DNA of 64,000 bases from Mesorhizobium denitrificans (GCF_003403035.1 NZ_QURN01000003.1:186001-250000); one strand, 5' to 3'. Numbered from the stretch's first letter, positions 18,594-29,053 are shown. Program-made: numbers and translations. The notes: generated by a model from the letters alone, not told the origin.

Positions 18594-20003
18594 TCATATG
18601 ACTTTGCCGGGGTTCATGATGCCCGCCGGATCGAACGAGGATTTGATGCGACGCATGAGATCAATGGCGACCGGCGGCGCGGTGGCAATCAACTCATCCC
18701 GCTTGAGAACGCCGATGCCATGCTCGGCGGAAATGGAACCATCCATCGCGCGCACAACATCATGCACGGCGTGGTTCATCGGCTTGTAGAGCGCCAGAAA
18801 CGCCTCGGGGTTAGCCCCCACAGGCTGGCTGACATTGTAGTGCAGATTGCCGTCGCCCATGTGGCCGAAGCAACAGACGCGCGCGCCGGGGCTGACGCTT
18901 TCCACAGCCTTTGCCGCGCGGACAATAAATGCAGGAATAGCCGCGACCGGCACGGAAATATCGTGCTTGATGGAAGCACCCTCCGGCTTCTGCGCTTCCG
19001 GCAGATTTTCGCGCAACTGCCAGAAGTCACGCGCCTGCGAGAGGTTTGCCGCAATGGCGGCGTCTTCAATAACGCCATCCTCCAGCGCGGATTCCAAGAT
19101 GGATTCGATGAGCGCGCGTGCATCTTCGCCGGAGCGACCGGAGGAAATTTCCATCAGCACATACCATTCGTAATCCAGCGGAATGGGGCATGGCGGCGAT
19201 GGCAGGTGCAGCGCGGCAAACTCCAGCGGTGTGCGGTGCGCCAGTTCGAACATTGTGAGCCCTGCCCCCGCCGCCTCGTTTGCGCGACCAAACAGGGCAA
19301 GCGCTGCTTCCGGTGAGGCGAGGCCGATCCAGGCCATCTCGCGGCCTTTGGGCTTTGGAAAAAGCTTTACCACTGCCGCCGTGATGACACCGAGCGTGCC
19401 TTCCGCTCCGATGAACAGGTCTTTGAGGTCATAACCCGTATTGTCCTTCTTGAGCTTGCGCAGATCGTCCAGCACCTCCCCGGTGGGCAAGACGACTTCG
19501 AGGCCAAGGCACAAATCGCGCGCGACGCCATAAGCCAACGCGCCGACACCGCCCGCATTGGAAGACAAATTGCCGCCGATTTCGCACGAACCCTGCGAGG
19601 CCAGCGCCAAGGGATAAAGCCGATCTGCCTGATCCGCCGCCTGTTGCAGCGTTTCGAGGATGACACCCGCATCGACGGTTGCGGTGTTGGAATGCGTGTC
19701 GATTTCGCGGATGCGGTTAAGGCGCGACAGCGACAGCACAATCTGGCCGCCGGATTTGTCGGGCATCTGGCCGCCAACCAGCCCGGTGTTGCCCCCCTGT
19801 GGCACGACCGGCGTGCGCGTTTCGGTGGCAAGCGCCATGATGCGGCTGACTTCATCAACCGAACCGGGGCGCAGAACGAGCGGCGTTACGCCACCATAAA
19901 GGCCGCGTGGTTCCGACACGAAAGGCACGATGTCTGCCCCGGCGCGCACGGCATATTTTTCACCGACAATGGCGGCGAAACGGCCAATGAGAGCATCATC
20001 CAT
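18594..20003 (-). CDS. FAD-binding 2-hydroxyacid dehydrogenase (D-2-hydroxyglutarate dehydrogenase-like)
   Basis: 469 residues of the VAO/GlcD flavoprotein fold. The PCMH FAD domain includes PQGGNTGLVGGQMP and GSCEIGGNLSSNAGG; the C-terminal FAD-oxidase domain carries FGHMGDGNLHYN, with histidines that bind the substrate metal in D2HGDH relatives, and ends EHGIGVLKRDEL...FDPAGIMNPGK. The family oxidises D-2-hydroxyglutarate, D-lactate or glycolate and passes electrons to an acceptor; GlcD proper needs GlcE and GlcF, which are absent here, so a D2HGDH-like role is more likely. The start lies 3 bases after the tsaC stop, so the genes are coupled. Confidence 0.9.
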   Translation of the reverse strand: MDDALIGRFAAIVGEKYAVRAGADIVPFVSEPRGLYGGVTPLVLRPGSVDEVSRIMALATETRTPVVPQGGNTGLVGGQMPDKSGGQIVLSLSRLNRIREIDTHSNTATVDAGVILETLQQAADQADRLYPLALASQGSCEIGGNLSSNAGGVGALAYGVARDLCLGLEVVLPTGEVLDDLRKLKKDNTGYDLKDLFIGAEGTLGVITAAVVKLFPKPKGREMAWIGLASPEAALALFGRANEAAGAGLTMFELAHRTPLEFAALHLPSPPCPIPLDYEWYVLMEISSGRSGEDARALIESILESALEDGVIEDAAIAANLSQARDFWQLRENLPEAQKPEGASIKHDISVPVAAIPAFIVRAAKAVESVSPGARVCCFGHMGDGNLHYNVSQPVGANPEAFLALYKPMNHAVHDVVRAMDGSISAEHGIGVLKRDELIATAPPVAIDLMRRIKSSFDPAGIMNPGKVI

Positions 20004-20006
20004 GCA

Positions 20007-20972
20007 TCAAACTCCATTGCGGGGCGCAGCAGCGCGCTTCAGGCGGTCATTAATAGCCTCGCCCAGACCTTCCAGCGGAACAGGCTCGACGGCAATCACC
20101 GATGCGCCCGAGGCATCCAGTTGCCGCATATATTCAAAGAGATTGGCCGCGGCCTGCCGCAGATCGCCGGACGGCGACAGGTTGAGCATGGCCGACGCGT
20201 GGGCTGTATTTTCGACGCGGGTGGGACCGAAGGCGAGCAGCGCTTCGCCGGGTTCCAAACGACTGACACTGAGGCGCATATGCGCATTGGGTGCGTAATG
20301 CGACAGCAACATGCCCGGCGCCTGAACCTTACCGGAATGTTCGCGCGTGAGCGGCATACCGGCAATGCGTTCGATGTCTTCGGCAGATGCTCCACCGGGG
20401 CGAAGCAGATAGACGCGCCCGCTATCCACCTTGACGATGGTGGATTCCACGCCAACGGGTGTTTGACCGCCATCGACGATCAATTCGACCTTGCCGCCGA
20501 GATCATTCGCGACAGCCTGCGCGGTGGTGGAGCTGATGCGGCCCGAACTATTCGCGCTGGGGGCAGCGATGGGGCGGCCGAGCCGCGCAATAAGGCCAGA
20601 AGCAAAGCCTCTCGGCATTCTAAGTGCAATCGTATCCAGACCTGCCGTGACCAGATCATGCACCGGCGCGCCAGAAAGCAGGGGCAGAACGATGGTGAGC
20701 GGGCCGGGCCAAAACGCAGCAGCGAGCTTTTCGGAAAGCGGGTCGAAGGCGGCCATGCGGCGCGCCATATCCATATCCGAAACATGAGCGATCAGCGGAT
20801 TGAAACGCGGCCTGCCCTTGGCCTCGAATATGCGCGCCACCGCAGCGCCGTTGCTGGCATCAGCCGCCAGCCCGTAAACCGTTTCCGTGGGCAGCGCGAC
20901 CAAGCCGCCGCGCGAAAGCACGGCCAGTGCCTCATCTGTTGCCGAAACTGCGTTTGCGATGCGTGTTTCCAT
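20007..20972 (-). CDS. tsaC: L-threonylcarbamoyladenylate synthase, Sua5 type
   Basis: Makes threonylcarbamoyl-AMP from threonine, bicarbonate and ATP for the t6A37 modification of ANN-decoding tRNAs. 321 residues: the YrdC domain (ALPTETVYGLAADA, then RPRFNPLIAHV, and IAAPSANSSGRISSTTA), a linker, and a C-terminal Sua5 domain with APGMLLSHYAPNAH. Length and layout match Sua5/YwlC rather than the short TsaC. The start at 20972 (METRIANAV) is preferred; a farther start adds 12 atypical residues. Confidence 0.93.
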   Translation of the reverse strand: METRIANAVSATDEALAVLSRGGLVALPTETVYGLAADASNGAAVARIFEAKGRPRFNPLIAHVSDMDMARRMAAFDPLSEKLAAAFWPGPLTIVLPLLSGAPVHDLVTAGLDTIALRMPRGFASGLIARLGRPIAAPSANSSGRISSTTAQAVANDLGGKVELIVDGGQTPVGVESTIVKVDSGRVYLLRPGGASAEDIERIAGMPLTREHSGKVQAPGMLLSHYAPNAHMRLSVSRLEPGEALLAFGPTRVENTAHASAMLNLSPSGDLRQAAANLFEYMRQLDASGASVIAVEPVPLEGLGEAINDRLKRAAAPRNGV

Positions 20973-21091
20973 GCTGCGCTTGCTATCGCCGCGCGCGACC
21001 GGCTGCAAGCCAATCGCTCAATTGCTGTCTATTTCTTCAATCGGGCTGAAAGAGCCATTGATTAATAGAGCCGCGTGAGCGGAGCGGAACT

Positions 21092-21574
21092 ATGCGTATT
21101 CAAGTTGCGATAATTGTCGTCGGCAGTCTGTTTGCTGGCGAGGCGGCGGCATCTTCAATCTTGGAGGTCGAAAGCGGTGGCGCGCATTCCTCGCGCTCTG
21201 TGATGGTCATCCAGCCAGCACAAAATTCAACATCCGTCGATGTGCTTTCAGCAAATGGCATGGCGCCGTTGAGCCGGTCCGTCATCGCGATAGGCGAGCC
21301 ACCGGCCGTAAGCAACGAACGTGTTGCAGCGATCAGTTCTGGAAATGCACCGACAGTGCTGCGCGGAGGCGTGTTCGGGGACGCTACGCCAGCGCCGGTT
21401 GTTGAGGAAGAACAGCCGAAGCCGCTGAGCCGCCCCGAACAGCGCAAAAAGGATCGCGATGAGCGTCGCGCCGTTCGCGAGGCGATTGAATTTGGCGAGC
21501 CTTTGCCCGCGCAGGCAGAGACGCAGGAACCCGCAGTCGACCAGCCAGCCGAAACGCAGCAGTCCGGCAGCTAA
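21092..21574 (+). CDS. Hypothetical secreted protein
   Basis: 160 residues with a likely signal peptide (about 1-20, ending EAAAS). The mature part is low in complexity: Ser/Val-rich in the first half, with a repeated S.RSV.xI pattern (SSRSVMVI at about 34-41 and LSRSVIAI at about 61-68), then charged and Glu/Gln/Pro-rich ([35 protein letters not shown]). No domain was recognised. The C-terminus overlaps the convergent glyS by 4 bases. Codon use looks native. Confidence 0.65.
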   Translation: MRIQVAIIVVGSLFAGEAAASSILEVESGGAHSSRSVMVIQPAQNSTSVDVLSANGMAPLSRSVIAIGEPPAVSNERVAAISSGNAPTVLRGGVFGDATPAPVVEEEQPKPLSRPEQRKKDRDERRAVREAIEFGEPLPAQAETQEPAVDQPAETQQSGS

Positions 21575-23802
21575 CCGGCGATTTTCGAGAAATCGGCCAC
21601 CTGACCCGTTGCCGCGCGAATGCGGGACAGCAGCGCCAGACGGTTCGCGCGGACATTCTCGTCAGGATCGTTTACGAGCACTGCTTCAAAGAATGAATCA
21701 ACTGGTTCACGCAACACGCTAAGCGCGCGCATGGCACCGGAAAAGTCTTCATTCTGAATCGCTTGGCCCGCATCCTTCTCAGCTTGATTCACCGCCGCAG
21801 CCAGCTTTTTCTCGGCATCTTGCTTGAGTAGCGAGGCATCGACCGCATCCGCAACGCGCGTGCCTTTCTTCTCTTCCGCCGCAAGAATGTTTGCCGCACG
21901 CTTGGTTCCAGCCAGCAGATTCTTGCCGTCCTCGCTATCGAGGAAAGCGCCCAGCGCTTCCACACGGCGAACGATTGCAAGCAGATCGTCAGACTGCGGC
22001 GTGATCACCGCGTCGATAAGATCATGCCGCGCACCCTGATCGCGGAGATAGACCTTTAGACGGTCATGGAAGAAGGAGAGGAGGTCGCGAGCAACGCTTC
22101 TGCCGTCATCAGTGTGGTCACTCGAACTTAAACGGTCCCCAGCACCACTCCCAGCATCATGTTCCAAAAGCTGGTCAACCCAACGATTTCGTTGACGGTA
22201 AGCGACTTCGATGATTGGTATGCGTAGATCGCTTTCCAACAAAGTTCGAATGACGCCGAGGGCGGCGCGGCGAAGCGCGTAAGGGTCTTTTGAGCCGGTC
22301 GGCTTTTCGTCGATGGCCCAGAAGCCGACAAGCGTGTCCAGCTTGTCGGCCAGCGCAACGGCGATGGCGACCGTATCCGACGGAATGTGGTCGGATGGGC
22401 CTTGCGGCTTATAGTGATCCTCAAGCGCGGCGGCGACGGATTCGTTTTCGCCTTGCAGCAGCGCATATTTGCGGCCCATCGCGCCCTGCAGTTCGGGAAA
22501 CTCGCCAACGACTTCGGTTTGCAGATCGGCCTTCGCCAGCACAGCAGCGCGGCGCGCGAGCTTTGGATCGGCACCTACGAGCAGAGCCAGTTCTTCCGCA
22601 AGCGCCGCGATGCGCGCGACCCGTTCGCCCTGCGTGCCGATTTTGGCGTGGAAGGTTACGCCGAGCCTGTCCAGCCGCGCCATGCGCTGATCCAGCGGCT
22701 TGGAAAGATCCAGATCGAACCTTGCGGCGGATTCTTGCAGCGTGTCGAGATCGGGAAGATCGTGCTGGTCGGTCTGCCAGAAATAGAGCGCATCGGAGAG
22801 GCGCGCGCGCACGACCTTGCCATTGCCACGCGCGATTTCAACGCCGCCGTCCTTTGCGTCGATGTTCGACGTAAGAAGGAAATGGTTCGACAGCTTCGCT
22901 TCGTCGCCTGCGGCATCGCCCGGACGCGTGACAAAGCATTTCTGGTTGGCTCGGATGGTGAGCCGGATGACCTCGGCGGGGATGGCGAGAAATTCCTTCT
23001 CGAAGGTTCCCATCAGCACGACAGGCCATTCGACAAGGCCGGAGACTTCTTCCAGCAGGCCCTCGTCCTCGACCATCTCAAGACCGTTTGCGAAGGCGAG
23101 ATTGACAGCGTCCGCGCGGATGATTTCCTTGCGGCGCTCGGCGTCGAGAATGACCTTCGCGGCTTCGAGCTTGGAGACATAATCATCGAAGCGGCGCACG
23201 ACGATGTCTTCCGGTGCATGAAAACGGTGGCCGTAAGTGATGTTGCCGGAGCGGATGCCATCGACCTCGAAATCCACCACGACAGGCTCTTCGGTTTCCG
23301 GGCCGAAGGTGCAAACGATGGATTGCAGCGGGCGCACCCAACGCAGCGCACCCGGCTTGGCTGACGCCTTGCCCCAACGCATCGACTTCGGCCACGGGAA
23401 GCTGCGGATGATGGCGGGGATCAACTCCGCGATGATTTCTTCCGCCGAACGACCAGGCCTGGAGAGGTGTGCGACGTAAAAATCGCCCTTCTTCGGATCG
23501 TTGTGGATATGGGCCTGCGAAATGTCGAACAGGCCCGCCTTGCGCAAAAAACCTTGCACGGCCTGCTCTGGCGCGGTGGTGGACGGGCCTTTGATTTCCT
23601 CGTGCACGTCGCGCGAGCGCGCCGTCACGCCGCGGAGGTCCAGCGTCAAACGGCGCGGGGTCCAGTATTCGCGCGCGGCTTCGTAGGTCAGACCGGCATC
23701 AACAAGGCCATCAGTGACCATCTTCCGCAGGTCGCCCGCCGCCTTGCGCTGCATGCGGGCGGGAATTTCCTCGGAGCGGAGTTCAAGAAGAAGATCAGGC
23801 AT
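21571..23802 (-). CDS. glyS: Glycine--tRNA ligase beta subunit
   Basis: 743 residues. The beta subunit binds tRNA-Gly in the alpha2-beta2 bacterial enzyme and carries the anticodon-binding domain. The N-terminus [18 protein letters not shown], the HD-like middle (VCKADL-type segment [21 protein letters not shown]) and [17 protein letters not shown] are typical. Between [17 protein letters not shown] and [27 protein letters not shown] lies an unusually long, AT-richer stretch of about 35 residues (near 22095-22200) rich in Ser, Asp, Arg and Gly. It follows glyQ by 27 bases, forming the glyQS operon. Confidence 0.96.
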   Translation of the reverse strand: MPDLLLELRSEEIPARMQRKAAGDLRKMVTDGLVDAGLTYEAAREYWTPRRLTLDLRGVTARSRDVHEEIKGPSTTAPEQAVQGFLRKAGLFDISQAHIHNDPKKGDFYVAHLSRPGRSAEEIIAELIPAIIRSFPWPKSMRWGKASAKPGALRWVRPLQSIVCTFGPETEEPVVVDFEVDGIRSGNITYGHRFHAPEDIVVRRFDDYVSKLEAAKVILDAERRKEIIRADAVNLAFANGLEMVEDEGLLEEVSGLVEWPVVLMGTFEKEFLAIPAEVIRLTIRANQKCFVTRPGDAAGDEAKLSNHFLLTSNIDAKDGGVEIARGNGKVVRARLSDALYFWQTDQHDLPDLDTLQESAARFDLDLSKPLDQRMARLDRLGVTFHAKIGTQGERVARIAALAEELALLVGADPKLARRAAVLAKADLQTEVVGEFPELQGAMGRKYALLQGENESVAAALEDHYKPQGPSDHIPSDTVAIAVALADKLDTLVGFWAIDEKPTGSKDPYALRRAALGVIRTLLESDLRIPIIEVAYRQRNRWVDQLLEHDAGSGAGDRLSSSDHTDDGRSVARDLLSFFHDRLKVYLRDQGARHDLIDAVITPQSDDLLAIVRRVEALGAFLDSEDGKNLLAGTKRAANILAAEEKKGTRVADAVDASLLKQDAEKKLAAAVNQAEKDAGQAIQNEDFSGAMRALSVLREPVDSFFEAVLVNDPDENVRANRLALLSRIRAATGQVADFSKIAG

Positions 23803-23829
23803 GACTGGCTCTTGATGTCTTTGTGCAGG

Positions 23830-24765
23830 TCAAGCGGCGCGAAGCAGCGCACCGCCCGCTTCGGTTTGCAGGAAGGCTTCGCCGCAGGCTTTCGCCAGTT
23901 CGCGCACCTTCAGAATGTAACTTTGCCGCTCGGTGACGGAGATAACGCCGCGCGCATCCAGCAGATTGAAGATGTGGCTGGCCTTGATGCACTGATCATA
24001 GGCCGGGAACACCATGCGGTGACGCTCGCCATCGGCCAGCGGTGCGCCTGCGGCCAGCAGAGCGCGGCATTCCGCCTCCGCGTCGACAAAGTGGCGCAGC
24101 AGCGCTTGCGTGTTGGCGAACTCGAAATTGTGCCGCGAATATTCCTGCTCAGCCTGCAGGAACACGTCGCCGTAAGTGACCTTGCCCTCGCCCTCGACGC
24201 CGTTGAAATTCAGGTCGTAAACATTGTCCACGCCCTGCACATACATTGCGAGGCGCTCAAGGCCGTAGGTCAATTCGCCGGAGACAGGCGCGCATTCAAT
24301 GCCACAGACCTGCTGGAAATAGGTGAACTGCGACACTTCCATGCCGTCGCACCAGCACTCCCAACCGAGCCCCCACGCGCCGAGCGTCGGGCTTTCCCAA
24401 TCGTCCTCGACGAAACGGATGTCGTGCAGCAGCGGATCAATGCCAATTGCTTCCAACGAGCCGAGATAAAGCTCCTGCAAGTTTGACGGATTCGGCTTCA
24501 GGATCACCTGATACTGATAATAGTGCTGAAGGCGGTTCGGATTTTCGCCATAACGCCCATCCTTGGGACGGCGTGACGGCTGCACATAGGCTGCGTTCCA
24601 CGGTTTCGGGCCAAGCGCGCGCAGGGTGGTAGCCGGGTGAAACGTGCCCGCGCCAACTTCCATGTCGTAAGGTTGCAGAATCGCGCAACCGCGCGCCGCC
24701 CAATAGGCGTGCAAGGTCAGGATTAGGCCCTGAAAAGAACGGGCCGGATTCATGGCGTTGGACAC
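23830..24765 (-). CDS. glyQ: Glycine--tRNA ligase alpha subunit
   Basis: 311 residues. The alpha subunit is the class II catalytic part that activates glycine with ATP. Visible family segments are [35 protein letters not shown] (split here across residues 10-44), [27 protein letters not shown], and [22 protein letters not shown]. The GTG at 24765 is preceded by GAGG at a good distance; an ATG four codons in is the alternative. It is the first gene of glyQS. Confidence 0.97.
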   Translation of the reverse strand: MSNAMNPARSFQGLILTLHAYWAARGCAILQPYDMEVGAGTFHPATTLRALGPKPWNAAYVQPSRRPKDGRYGENPNRLQHYYQYQVILKPNPSNLQELYLGSLEAIGIDPLLHDIRFVEDDWESPTLGAWGLGWECWCDGMEVSQFTYFQQVCGIECAPVSGELTYGLERLAMYVQGVDNVYDLNFNGVEGEGKVTYGDVFLQAEQEYSRHNFEFANTQALLRHFVDAEAECRALLAAGAPLADGERHRMVFPAYDQCIKASHIFNLLDARGVISVTERQSYILKVRELAKACGEAFLQTEAGGALLRAA

Positions 24766-24824
24766 GGAAGCCTCGCGCTAGGTCGCACTCGTGGCGCTTG
24801 TCCTAGTGAGCGCGCTCCCATGCG

Positions 24825-25640
24825 TCAAGCGATGGTGGCCATCCGGCGCGCATGAAGAAGCTTCTGAATGCCGCTCGCTGCAATCAGCGCAAAGAGCGCA
24901 ATCCATGCGATTGTGCCGGGGGCGGCCCATGTCACGCGATGAACGGCGAGGTCTGTGAGTACGAGGCCGAGTATGGCGAGCGCGCCCACCATGATTTCCG
25001 CAGTGGCAACGACGAGGAAGTCCTCGCGCGTGCCATTGCGCGCGAGGAGCCAAACGCCTGCCGCGCCACTGAGGAAAATCGCGCTGTAGGTTTGTGCATG
25101 GAAAATATCGATGTGCCACGGCCAGAAAGCGGTGCTTTGCAACGGCAAGGCAAGCAGCGCTGCGCCATATAAAGCGAGCAGCATCCATTCGAGATTGAGC
25201 CAGGTGAGCAAGGATGGCGCGAGCCTGGGGCCGTGCACAACGGGCTTGCTGCGGCTGGCGAACAGAACATAGCCGGATACGATCACCGAGAGGATATAGA
25301 CCGCGTACCAGATCCACGGCGCCTTGCGCGCGAAATTAAACATGCCGTGGTGCACCAGCGACGTCGCGGTGACGACGAGCGTGAAGGTGAACGCCATGAA
25401 AAGGATCAACCGCCCCGGCGACCAGCGGTTCCAGACCAGCAGAAACAGCATTACTGCGATTTCTGCAGTGTAAAAACTGCCGAGGAAGCGCGCGTTGAAC
25501 GGCGCGACATCCCACGGCCAGCGCGGACGCACGAGAGCGGGCGTGAAGAAAAGCCCCGCCCCGACGAGAAGCACAATGATGACGCCTGCGGAAAATATCC
25601 GCAGCGCCGGATGCAGGCTTGGGTTTTCAGCACGCGCCAT
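24825..25640 (-). CDS. Integral membrane protein of unknown function
   Basis: 271 residues with about eight predicted membrane helices, starting at residue 14 (IFSAGVIIVLLVGAGLFFTPAL) and running nearly to the end, where a basic tail (KLLHARRMA) follows. Trp/Pro-rich loops such as RPRWPWDVAPFNARFLGSFY and FWPWHIDIFHAQTYSA are notable. No transport or enzyme motif was recognised. It lies upstream of glyQ on the same strand, with a 59-base gap; a link to glycyl-tRNA synthesis is not expected. Confidence 0.75.
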   Translation of the reverse strand: MARAENPSLHPALRIFSAGVIIVLLVGAGLFFTPALVRPRWPWDVAPFNARFLGSFYTAEIAVMLFLLVWNRWSPGRLILFMAFTFTLVVTATSLVHHGMFNFARKAPWIWYAVYILSVIVSGYVLFASRSKPVVHGPRLAPSLLTWLNLEWMLLALYGAALLALPLQSTAFWPWHIDIFHAQTYSAIFLSGAAGVWLLARNGTREDFLVVATAEIMVGALAILGLVLTDLAVHRVTWAAPGTIAWIALFALIAASGIQKLLHARRMATIA

Positions 25641-25701
25641 TGGTCGTGCAAAATAGCGCGAAAGCTGAGGGCGGCCTAGGGTGTTTTGGGCGCTGAGCGA
25701 G

Positions 25702-25747
25702 CCCCCTCATCCGCCTGACGGCACCTTCTCCCTCAAGGGGAGAATGG
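25702..25747. repeat. REP-like repeat, left half
   Basis: CCCCTCATCCGCCTGACGG followed by CACCTTCTCCC, TCAA and GGGGAGAATGGG. This is the left arm and apex of the dispersed element; the right arm is missing. It lies 62 bases upstream of the membrane-protein start. The remaining gap to 25902 has a small CACCT-GTG-AGGTG hairpin (about 25816-25830) and no gene. Confidence 0.7.
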
Positions 25748-25902
25748 GAAAGTGTCTACGTTGACTTCAATCGCAAGCGTTGCAAAGCGAGCGAGGCGTT
25801 TAAACTGTCCCCTTACCACCTGTGAGGTGCGGAATGGTCCGCGAAGCGTATTGGGGGGTAATTTCACCCACCGCAACCAGCATCAGTCAGCCATCCAAAG
25901 CG

Positions 25903-27897
25903 TCAGTCGGCGATCGGCAGGATCAATTGCTGGCCCGGCGTCAGTTGACCTGGATTGCGCAGTTGTGGGTTGAGATTGAGAATCTCGCGATAGCGCTCAC
26001 CATTGCCAAGCTTGTCCACGGCAATTGACCAAAGTGACTGGCCGGGCTGCACGACATATTGCGCGCTGGTGGCAGGAAAAGTCGGTTGAGCCGCCGGTGC
26101 TTCCGTTTTCTTGTCGGGCACGGGCGCAGGGGCCGGTTGCTCCACAGGCTTCGGCGCATCCTTGGAGTTTGCGGCAGCCTTGTTTTCAATGGGCGGCAAG
26201 CCCTCGCGCAACTTCTTTTCGACCGAAGCGAGCACATCCGGCTCCGGCTTCATGTCGCGTGCATGACGCCACTGGAAGGTTGCCTCAAGCTGGCGACCCG
26301 CACGCCAATAGGCATCGCCGAGATGATCGTTCAAGACCGGATCTTCCGGCTTGAGCGAAACGGCGCGTTCAAGCTCGTTTACGGCCTCTTCATAACGGCC
26401 AAGCTTGTAATAAGCCCAGCCGAGCGAATCCACGATGTAACCGTCGCTTGGACGCAGATCGACCGCCTTGCGGATGAGGTTCAGCCCTTCCTCAAGGTTC
26501 ATGTCCATATCGATCCAGGAATAGCCGAGATAGTTCAGCACCTGCGGCTGATTTGGATATAATTCCAATGCCTTGCGGAAATTCGGCTCGGCCTTCGGCC
26601 ATTCCTTGATGCGCTCATAGGCAATGCCGCGCTGATAGAAAATGCTCCAGTCGTCACGCGTCGGGTTCTTCAGATGCTCGACCGCCTGATCGTAAAGCGT
26701 GGCTGCATCGCGGAAATTTTCCTTCGACGCGTAAACGCTGCCAAGCGCGAGATAGGTGCGCATGTCATTCGGATCATCCGCAAGAATCTTTTTGAGATGC
26801 GAAACGGCCTCATCCTGCTTGTCCAGATCGGCAAGGTTCAGCGCGACCTGCGTTTCGGCCAGCTTCTTGAACGGCGAGGTTGCAGGAACGCGGGTATAGA
26901 GATCAATCGCCGCCTGCGCGTCCTGCTTCTGCTCCGCACCTTCAGCAAGCTGCATCAGGATCAGATCATTGTCCGGCGAAAGCGCCAGCGCATATTGGAG
27001 ATAAAGTCGGACAAGCGGCTCGCCTCCATCACGCTCGAGCGCAGCGCCGATGTTCAGCAGCGCTTCCGATATGCCCGCAGCGGCAGTAGGCGCTAACGGC
27101 CTGATTTCCTTGCCTTCCTTGATCTGCGTGCGAAGTGCCTCAATCGGGAGGCGACCGGGCGCAAATGCGTCTGCCTTGTCAAGAGCGGCAAGCGCATCAT
27201 CCTTGCGACCTTCGCGGGCCAGAAAGCCCGCATAGGCCTCAGCTGCGCGCAAATAGGTGCCGGGCGCAATCGGCCCCTGCTCCACATTGTCCAAAGTCAG
27301 GCCGAACGTCTCGTCGGCCTTCGGCTTCATGCCAGCCGCTTCTTCGATCAGAGCTTGATGATAGGACGTGAAAAGCGCGTACCAATCCGGGCCCTGCAAG
27401 GTTTCGAGATAGCTGACCGCGCCTTTCGCATCTCCCGCGCCGTATTTCGACCACGCCGTGATCAGCCCGGCGATAAGAGCATCCACATCCGACTGAAGCG
27501 CAAGCTTCATCATGTTCTGCGCGCCGGCGAAATCCTTCTTGCGAATGTCGTCAATGGCCAATGCGAGACGAGAAAAGCGCTCGGCCTCGGGCACGGTCTT
27601 GAGCGCCTTTGCGTAAGGCAACGCCTCATCGAAGCGACCGGTAGAAATCAGCGCGAGAAGCAGGTTCTGCTTGATTTCAGCATCATCCGGCTGGAACGAC
27701 AGTGCGCGCTTATAATAGGCAATCGCATCGTCCAGATCGTCGTCTGACTCCGCTACACGCGCCGCCAGATAGGAACCGGAGAAGGACCGCACTTCCACGG
27801 GAGGCTCGGATTGTTTTGCAAAAGCGGGCGCACCCGCCGGCACGAATGCCGCAATTGCCGCCAGGCCCAGTAGCCAGCTGGCTCGTTTCTGCTGCAT
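25903..27897 (-). CDS. Secreted TPR-repeat protein with C-terminal LysM domain
   Basis: 664 residues. Signal peptide about 1-27 (PAGAPAFAK). At least ten TPR-like helical pairs run from about residue 45 to 545; the clearest are near LNYLGYSWIDMDMNLEEGLNLIRKAVDLRPSDGYIVDSLGWAYYKLGRYEEAVNELERAVSLKP (given here as about residues 455-520). A Pro/Ala/Lys linker (about 560-610) leads to a LysM motif (YVVQPGQSLWSIAVDKLGNG...ILNLNPQLRNP...LTPGQQLILP), which should bind peptidoglycan. TPR proteins at this locus are common in Rhizobiales; the LysM tail places this one at the cell wall as a periplasmic scaffold. Function otherwise unknown. Confidence 0.85.
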   Translation of the reverse strand: MQQKRASWLLGLAAIAAFVPAGAPAFAKQSEPPVEVRSFSGSYLAARVAESDDDLDDAIAYYKRALSFQPDDAEIKQNLLLALISTGRFDEALPYAKALKTVPEAERFSRLALAIDDIRKKDFAGAQNMMKLALQSDVDALIAGLITAWSKYGAGDAKGAVSYLETLQGPDWYALFTSYHQALIEEAAGMKPKADETFGLTLDNVEQGPIAPGTYLRAAEAYAGFLAREGRKDDALAALDKADAFAPGRLPIEALRTQIKEGKEIRPLAPTAAAGISEALLNIGAALERDGGEPLVRLYLQYALALSPDNDLILMQLAEGAEQKQDAQAAIDLYTRVPATSPFKKLAETQVALNLADLDKQDEAVSHLKKILADDPNDMRTYLALGSVYASKENFRDAATLYDQAVEHLKNPTRDDWSIFYQRGIAYERIKEWPKAEPNFRKALELYPNQPQVLNYLGYSWIDMDMNLEEGLNLIRKAVDLRPSDGYIVDSLGWAYYKLGRYEEAVNELERAVSLKPEDPVLNDHLGDAYWRAGRQLEATFQWRHARDMKPEPDVLASVEKKLREGLPPIENKAAANSKDAPKPVEQPAPAPVPDKKTEAPAAQPTFPATSAQYVVQPGQSLWSIAVDKLGNGERYREILNLNPQLRNPGQLTPGQQLILPIAD

Positions 27898-28032
27898 CTT
27901 CGTCCTTTCAACAAAAGCCGGAAACGCCCATCCGGCCAGAATCGCGCAGGCGATATTTCAGGAAAGCATGGCCTTTTTGCGAAGCAACTTCAATCCGGCT
28001 CAATTTATCCGGCCAAAGCAAACGGATTTTAC

Positions 28033-28968
28033 CTAGCTCGCCGCGACAATTGTTCCTGAACGCACTTGTTCCAGCACATCATCATATTCGGCTTTGCACT
28101 TTGTGACGTATCGACGGAGCATACCACGATCTTCCCCTGCAAACGACACTTCCTTGAACCGGAGAATCTTGTCCAGAATTTCGACGCCGCCAATCAGTTG
28201 ATGTACGGAAATCGGCGGTGGGTCCAACCATTGCAACAAAGGTTCGACCAGCACCCGCTCGGCTGCCGACAGGTCTGGATAGAATATTTCCAGAACTCGA
28301 CACCGAACTTGAGCAAACTCGCTCCGCATTATTTCGGCATTTCGAGATTGCTGCTCTGGATGAGATCTGTATTTCAAAAGCGGACGTTCAAGATTTGCAA
28401 ACTTGCCGCCATGCAGCATGATTTTCACCCAGAAGCCCCAATCAAACGCGCCTTTCAGTTCCGGCTCGCAGGCGATGGCGTGTTCGTCCAAAAACGCCTT
28501 ACGAATCAACGCTGTAGGGTTGTAAATGTTCGCCGTGCCCGGCAGCAGTTGCATTTTGATTTGAGAATCGACCGCGGGAGCCGCTGCAAAGCCGGTTTCG
28601 TCGCCAAATAGCTCCAATACGCCACCCACGACCGTGATGTCGGGGAAGTTTTTCATAAACGCATATTGCAGATCCAGCCGGTCCGGCAGTGCCACATCAT
28701 CAGCATCGATATTGGCTATGAACTCGCCAGACGCGACCCCGTAACCGAACCTGGCCGCCGAGGCGGTTCCCGCGTTTCTTTCCGAGCGAAAATACCGAAG
28801 GCGCGGATCGCTTACCGACTGGACGATGGAGGGCGTTGCATCGAACGAGCCATCGTCGATCACCAACAGTTCAATGTCTGTAAATGTCTGATTTAAAACA
28901 GAATCAATGCATTCTCGAATATATTTCTCTGCATTATAGACAGGCAGCACAACCGAAATGCGCGGCAA
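28033..28968 (-). CDS. Family 2 glycosyltransferase
   Basis: About 311 residues with a GT-A fold. The N-terminus ISVVLPVYNAEKYIRECIDSVLNQTF, the nucleotide region ELLVIDDGSFDAT and the metal motif NIDADDVALPDR are intact; a short C-terminal region without membrane helices suggests a soluble enzyme that adds a sugar to a surface glycan. A TTG at 28968 has AAGG 9 bases before it; another TTG at 28989 is possible and no ATG is available. The gene and its upstream gap are AT-richer than the neighbours and it stands alone between the TPR-LysM gene and ispB, so recent acquisition is plausible. Confidence 0.85.
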   Translation of the reverse strand: MPRISVVLPVYNAEKYIRECIDSVLNQTFTDIELLVIDDGSFDATPSIVQSVSDPRLRYFRSERNAGTASAARFGYGVASGEFIANIDADDVALPDRLDLQYAFMKNFPDITVVGGVLELFGDETGFAAAPAVDSQIKMQLLPGTANIYNPTALIRKAFLDEHAIACEPELKGAFDWGFWVKIMLHGGKFANLERPLLKYRSHPEQQSRNAEIMRSEFAQVRCRVLEIFYPDLSAAERVLVEPLLQWLDPPPISVHQLIGGVEILDKILRFKEVSFAGEDRGMLRRYVTKCKAEYDDVLEQVRSGTIVAAS

Positions 28969-29053
28969 TTCCAGAACCCTTAATTTCAAAAAATAATGTC
29001 AATATGCATCTCTTCTGCTAAAGAATAGTACAAAATACTAAAAGAAATATAGA

